Assembly: GCA_902464595.1 (NCBI GenBank)
Contig: CABQJX010000120.1
Coordinates: 1 to 8,406 of the forward strand
DNA: 8,406 nt
Reading direction: 5' to 3'
DNA from: an uncultured Lachnoclostridium sp.
GTDB lineage: Bacteria > Bacillota > Clostridia > Lachnospirales > Lachnospiraceae
Numbering within the stretch: position 1 is the stretch's first letter; each line of letters begins with the position of its first letter. Shown here in pieces: positions 6,463-8,406 of this stretch. The notes under the pieces are model-generated. The model saw nothing but the letters and a program-made list of their open reading frames with translations, made no database searches and was not told the DNA's origin. A program made the translations under genes and the position numbers.

Positions 6463-7422
6463 TTACAGATTTTTTTCTCTCGGAACCCGCTTGCGGGTAG
6501 AACTGATCTTCTGCACCTTTATATCCGGCGTGCTTACCGTCATCTTTGGAACCGCCTTCACATAATAGTAATAATCGTCGTCCTCAAACTGGACATGTTC
6601 GGTCCGGGTGTAGTCCACCGACAAGACAAAAAAATGGAACACCGCCGCCACAGCACCGGACAAAAGAAGGCCCAGGATCATTTCTCCCATGGGAACAGAA
6701 ACTCCGAACTGGAAATCTCCAACAAAGATCGTCAGGATTTCCGCCACAGCTCCCGCCACAATGGCAATCAGCCACGCATAATCCACAGACAGACGCCGGA
6801 TCAGGTAAACTACCACGATGGTCAGGGCGCAGGTAGCGATCATTACCAGCATGGTCTGATTAAACAGAACCGACTTTAATATCTGAGTGTACTTTTGGAC
6901 AATGTCAACGGAGCTGTCCTTTGCAGTCAGCCCGGCGGCGTTCTGCTTTACGTAGTTTAAAAGATAATACAGGAATACACCGCAGCTCACCGGCACAGCG
7001 CTGGCAAGGCTGCCCCCAAGACCTACCAAAAGGGGCACTGCGTAGGGGATCCGAAACAGAAATGCCAACGGCGTCAGCACCATCAGATAGCTGTCTCCAG
7101 GCCGGAAACCAAAATACAAAACAGCCACGATCAGGATCAGAGAGCCTGCGATCAGGGACATCTCCAGAGATACCGCGCTCACATGGGCGATCATCAGACA
7201 GCCGATCAAAAACACTGATACCCCATAAGGAAGAAATGCACTGACCAGACAAACCGGCAGGATCACAAGGGGGCTTTTCAGCTTCGCCATGTACCCTATA
7301 TTGGCATTCAGGCTCATAACGGCTGTAAGCACAAACACAAAGCGGGTGATTGCCTGAACAGCAAAACTGTAACGGCTGTAAAATTGTTTCAAATGTTCTT
7401 TCCATAGTAAAAGGCTGGTCAT
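6463..7422 (-). CDS. Polytopic membrane protein of unknown function, cda operon
   Basis: A 319-aa protein with about eight hydrophobic spans (near 20-38, 50-72, 88-106, 112-132, 136-156, 190-208, 214-234 and 246-268). A polar stretch of about 30 residues (159-188) lies between spans five and six, and a 50-residue hydrophilic C-terminus ends in many basic residues. That tail has a striking acidic-tyrosine patch, VQFEDDDYYYYVKAVPK (277-293). I do not recognise a transport, enzyme or signalling motif. It lacks an ATP-binding or periplasmic partner, so calling it a transporter permease would be unsupported. Its ATG overlaps the previous stop (ATGA) and is preceded by GGAGGAGGT at about eight bases, indicating translational coupling. 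Lying 30 bases before cdaA, it may belong to the c-di-AMP or envelope machinery, but that is inference from position. Confidence 0.8.
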   Translation of the reverse strand: MTSLLLWKEHLKQFYSRYSFAVQAITRFVFVLTAVMSLNANIGYMAKLKSPLVILPVCLVSAFLPYGVSVFLIGCLMIAHVSAVSLEMSLIAGSLILIVAVLYFGFRPGDSYLMVLTPLAFLFRIPYAVPLLVGLGGSLASAVPVSCGVFLYYLLNYVKQNAAGLTAKDSSVDIVQKYTQILKSVLFNQTMLVMIATCALTIVVVYLIRRLSVDYAWLIAIVAGAVAEILTIFVGDFQFGVSVPMGEMILGLLLSGAVAAVFHFFVLSVDYTRTEHVQFEDDDYYYYVKAVPKMTVSTPDIKVQKISSTRKRVPREKNL

Positions 7423-7850
7423 TGGCTTCTACCTCCTCCATTCCTGCTCCGGTCGGAACGCTCTTTCCCCTCATATCTTCCCGTCAAATGACGAAGTCTC
7501 GATACATACATGGTCTGGGAGCGGGATGCGTAATCGTAACGCCTGGAATAAACAGCCCTGGTCACACACAGATAGAAGATCAACCCTATCCCATAAAGAG
7601 TTCCCCAGTTCTTTACACAGCCCAGGATCTCCGCTCCGCTCATCCCTCCCAGGATCCGATCCAGGCTATAGAGCGCCCATAAGATCAGGATCAGGAGAAA
7701 GCAGAAGGTATAGCCAAAAAAAGAACGGAACATCTGCCCTCCTACATAATCACTTTTAAAATAACGATTGATCGGAAATATCCTTTTTCCCTCGTTTTTC
7801 TCAAATATAGCCAGTCTTGTCATATACCTGACCTTTTCCTCGTTCAGCAT
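7419..7850 (-). CDS. Small two-span membrane protein of unknown function, first gene of the cda-pts operon
   Basis: A 143-aa protein with a basic, hydrophilic N-terminus (1-40), two hydrophobic spans (about 42-62 and 83-99), and a very basic C-terminal tail (102-143) rich in Arg, Ser, Tyr and Gly. Both tails are predicted cytoplasmic by the positive-inside rule. No catalytic motif or family is recognisable. The start is the first ATG after the promoter, with AAAGAGGT six bases before it. The end overlaps the next gene by ATGA, so the two membrane proteins are probably made together and may form a complex. It could be a small scaffold or regulatory membrane protein, but nothing in the sequence identifies its role. 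Confidence 0.75.
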   Translation of the reverse strand: MLNEEKVRYMTRLAIFEKNEGKRIFPINRYFKSDYVGGQMFRSFFGYTFCFLLILILWALYSLDRILGGMSGAEILGCVKNWGTLYGIGLIFYLCVTRAVYSRRYDYASRSQTMYVSRLRHLTGRYEGKERSDRSRNGGGRSQ

Positions 7851-7904
7851 ACAAATACCTCTTTGGCAGCTTTATGACGCTTCAATCATATAACATATCA
7901 ATTT

Positions 7905-7913
7905 AGTATACCA
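7905..7913 (-). promoter_or_regulatory. Extended -10 promoter of the cda-pts operon
   Basis: TGGTATACT contains a near-consensus -10 box (TATACT, 7905-7910) with the TGn extension. No good -35 box lies 16-18 bases upstream; the sequence there is around CGCCAA. Transcription would start near 7898, leaving a leader of about 48 nt, too short for a c-di-AMP riboswitch. An A-rich tract farther upstream (about 7955-7980) could act as an UP element. A weaker alternative is TTGTGG with TTATAT, 17 bases apart, just downstream. Confidence 0.55.
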
Positions 7914-7917
7914 CAAC

Positions 7918-7957
7918 TTTTTCGGATTGGCGACACCATAAATAAATTTTTCGGATT
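7918..7957. repeat. 11-bp direct repeat upstream of the operon promoter
   Basis: TTTTTCGGATT occurs exactly at 7918-7928 and again at 7947-7957 (plus strand), 29 bases start to start. The nearer copy falls in the spacer and -35 area of the extended -10 promoter and the other lies upstream. This spacing of nearly three helical turns suits a regulator binding one face of the DNA. The repeats are seen directly; operator function is inferred. Confidence 0.5.
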
Positions 7958-8003
7958 TTTCAATTTTCTTTTTCTTTTTTGTAAGAAAAATCCCCTACAA
8001 AGC

Positions 8004-8051
8004 AAAAAAGCAGCGGACTGCCGGTGTTTCCTGGCAGTCTGCCGCTTTTTT
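8004..8051. terminator. Strong intrinsic terminator, probably bidirectional
   Basis: A 19-base arm at 8004-8022 pairs with 8033-8051 around a 10-base loop, with one A-C mismatch and one G-T wobble. A run of six A starts one arm and six T end the other, so the hairpin has a T-tract on both strands. It lies 14 bases after the stop of the FCD regulator gene and separates that gene from the cda-pts operon. Confidence 0.9.
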
Positions 8052-8065
8052 ATATGTAGTTTCCA

Positions 8066-8406
8066 TTACCGGAAGATCCGGTCTCCCGGATATAATATTT
8101 CCATAAACGAGAGAATGTCTTTGCGAAGCTCGTCCACTGCTTTTTCCAGATTTCCATCCAGAAGATGATCCACGATGGTTATGTGGTTCTCACAGCCCAT
8201 ACGGACAGAAATGCTTCCCCATTTTTCCCAATGGCGCTGAGCGTAGGCTCTGGTCATGATCCCAATGCTCTTTTCCAGCATATGATAGCAGTACTCGTTT
8301 CCGCTGTAGGAGAGAAGCTTTAGATGGAACCGGCTGTTGTTATCCCAATGCTCTAAAATGGTTGTGGATTCCTCGGCACTGCAGCACTCCTGAGTGGTAA
8401 AACGGC
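8066..8406 (-). CDS. GntR-family transcriptional regulator, FCD domain, partial (C-terminus only)
   Basis: The reading frame is open from the window edge to the stop at 8066, giving the last 112 residues; the N-terminal winged-helix domain lies outside. The part seen matches the all-helical FCD ligand-binding domain of FadR-type GntR regulators. The first signature is NSRFHLKLLSYSGN, where family members have D/NxxFHxxLxxxSGN. The second is ENHITIVDHLLDGNLEKAVDELRKDI, where they have EHxxIxxAIxxGDxxxAxxxLxxHI. FCD proteins usually bind a metal and an organic acid through Asp/Asn and three His. Here the last His is replaced by Asp (LRKDI), so metal binding may differ. An internal ATG at 8279-8281 is not the true start. 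It is terminated separately from the operon below. Its target genes are not in view. Confidence 0.82.
   Translation of the reverse strand, partial: RFTTQECCSAEESTTILEHWDNNSRFHLKLLSYSGNEYCYHMLEKSIGIMTRAYAQRHWEKWGSISVRMGCENHITIVDHLLDGNLEKAVDELRKDILSFMEILYPGDRIFR

Noticed and set aside
6905..7474. 189-codon minus-strand frame overlapping the two unknown membrane genes
   Set aside because: It is a frame-shifted reading of the 319-aa gene, Cys/Arg-rich and without membrane spans, while the chosen frames have coupled starts and good ribosome binding sites.
7872..7885. Possible CcpA cre site (TTGAAGCGTCATAA) downstream of the operon promoter
   Set aside because: The left half fits, but the right half misses the required W and CA positions, so it is too weak to annotate.
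7851..7898. c-di-AMP (ydaO-type) riboswitch before the cda operon
   Set aside because: The predicted leader is only about 48 nt, far shorter than that riboswitch, and no conserved core is visible.

Overview
The window is about 8.4 kb of chromosomal DNA from a low-to-medium GC Gram-positive anaerobe. It is most likely a gut Clostridia of the Lachnospiraceae type. The evidence is the strong AAGGAGG-type ribosome binding sites, the CdaA/CdaR pair, an HPr that keeps Ser46, and a LicT-type RAT antiterminator. The genus cannot be fixed from the sequence. Every supported gene lies on the minus strand, so transcription runs from high to low coordinates.

From the upstream end: (1) 8066-8406 is the C-terminal part of a GntR-family regulator with an FCD ligand-binding domain. 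A strong hairpin terminator at 8004-8051 closes it and looks able to work in both directions. (2) 7851-8003 is an AT-rich promoter region with an extended -10 box and an 11-bp direct repeat. (3) 7850 down to 867 is a tight run of seven genes: two membrane proteins of unknown function (143 and 319 aa), cdaA (diadenylate cyclase), cdaR (YbbR-domain regulator), ptsH (HPr), ptsI (enzyme I), and a multi-spanning membrane protein resembling an oligosaccharide repeat-unit polymerase (Wzy-like). Gaps are -20 to +39 bp, two gene pairs overlap and one pair abuts directly (TAAATG), so a single operon is likely. (4) 592-866 holds a separate sigma-A promoter and a textbook RAT plus overlapping terminator. 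(5) 40-591 is a BglG/LicT-family antiterminator that stops after its first PRD domain.

How the parts may work together: CdaA makes c-di-AMP at the membrane under CdaR control, and this signal governs potassium/osmotic and cell-wall balance in Firmicutes. The usual third gene of that operon, glmM, is not here. In its place are the two general PTS proteins, which pass phosphate from PEP to sugar transporters and, through HPr, control catabolite repression and PRD-type regulators. A surface-polymer gene is coupled to the end of ptsI. The next gene downstream is an antiterminator of the kind normally regulated by HPr and an EII, but it lacks the PRD2 domain through which HPr usually activates such proteins. 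The most notable points are the joining of c-di-AMP and PTS genes, the two unknown membrane proteins leading the operon, the truncated but fully leader-equipped antiterminator, and an HPr carrying a CxxC motif. I found no CRISPR array, tRNA, rRNA, complete mobile element or defence system.
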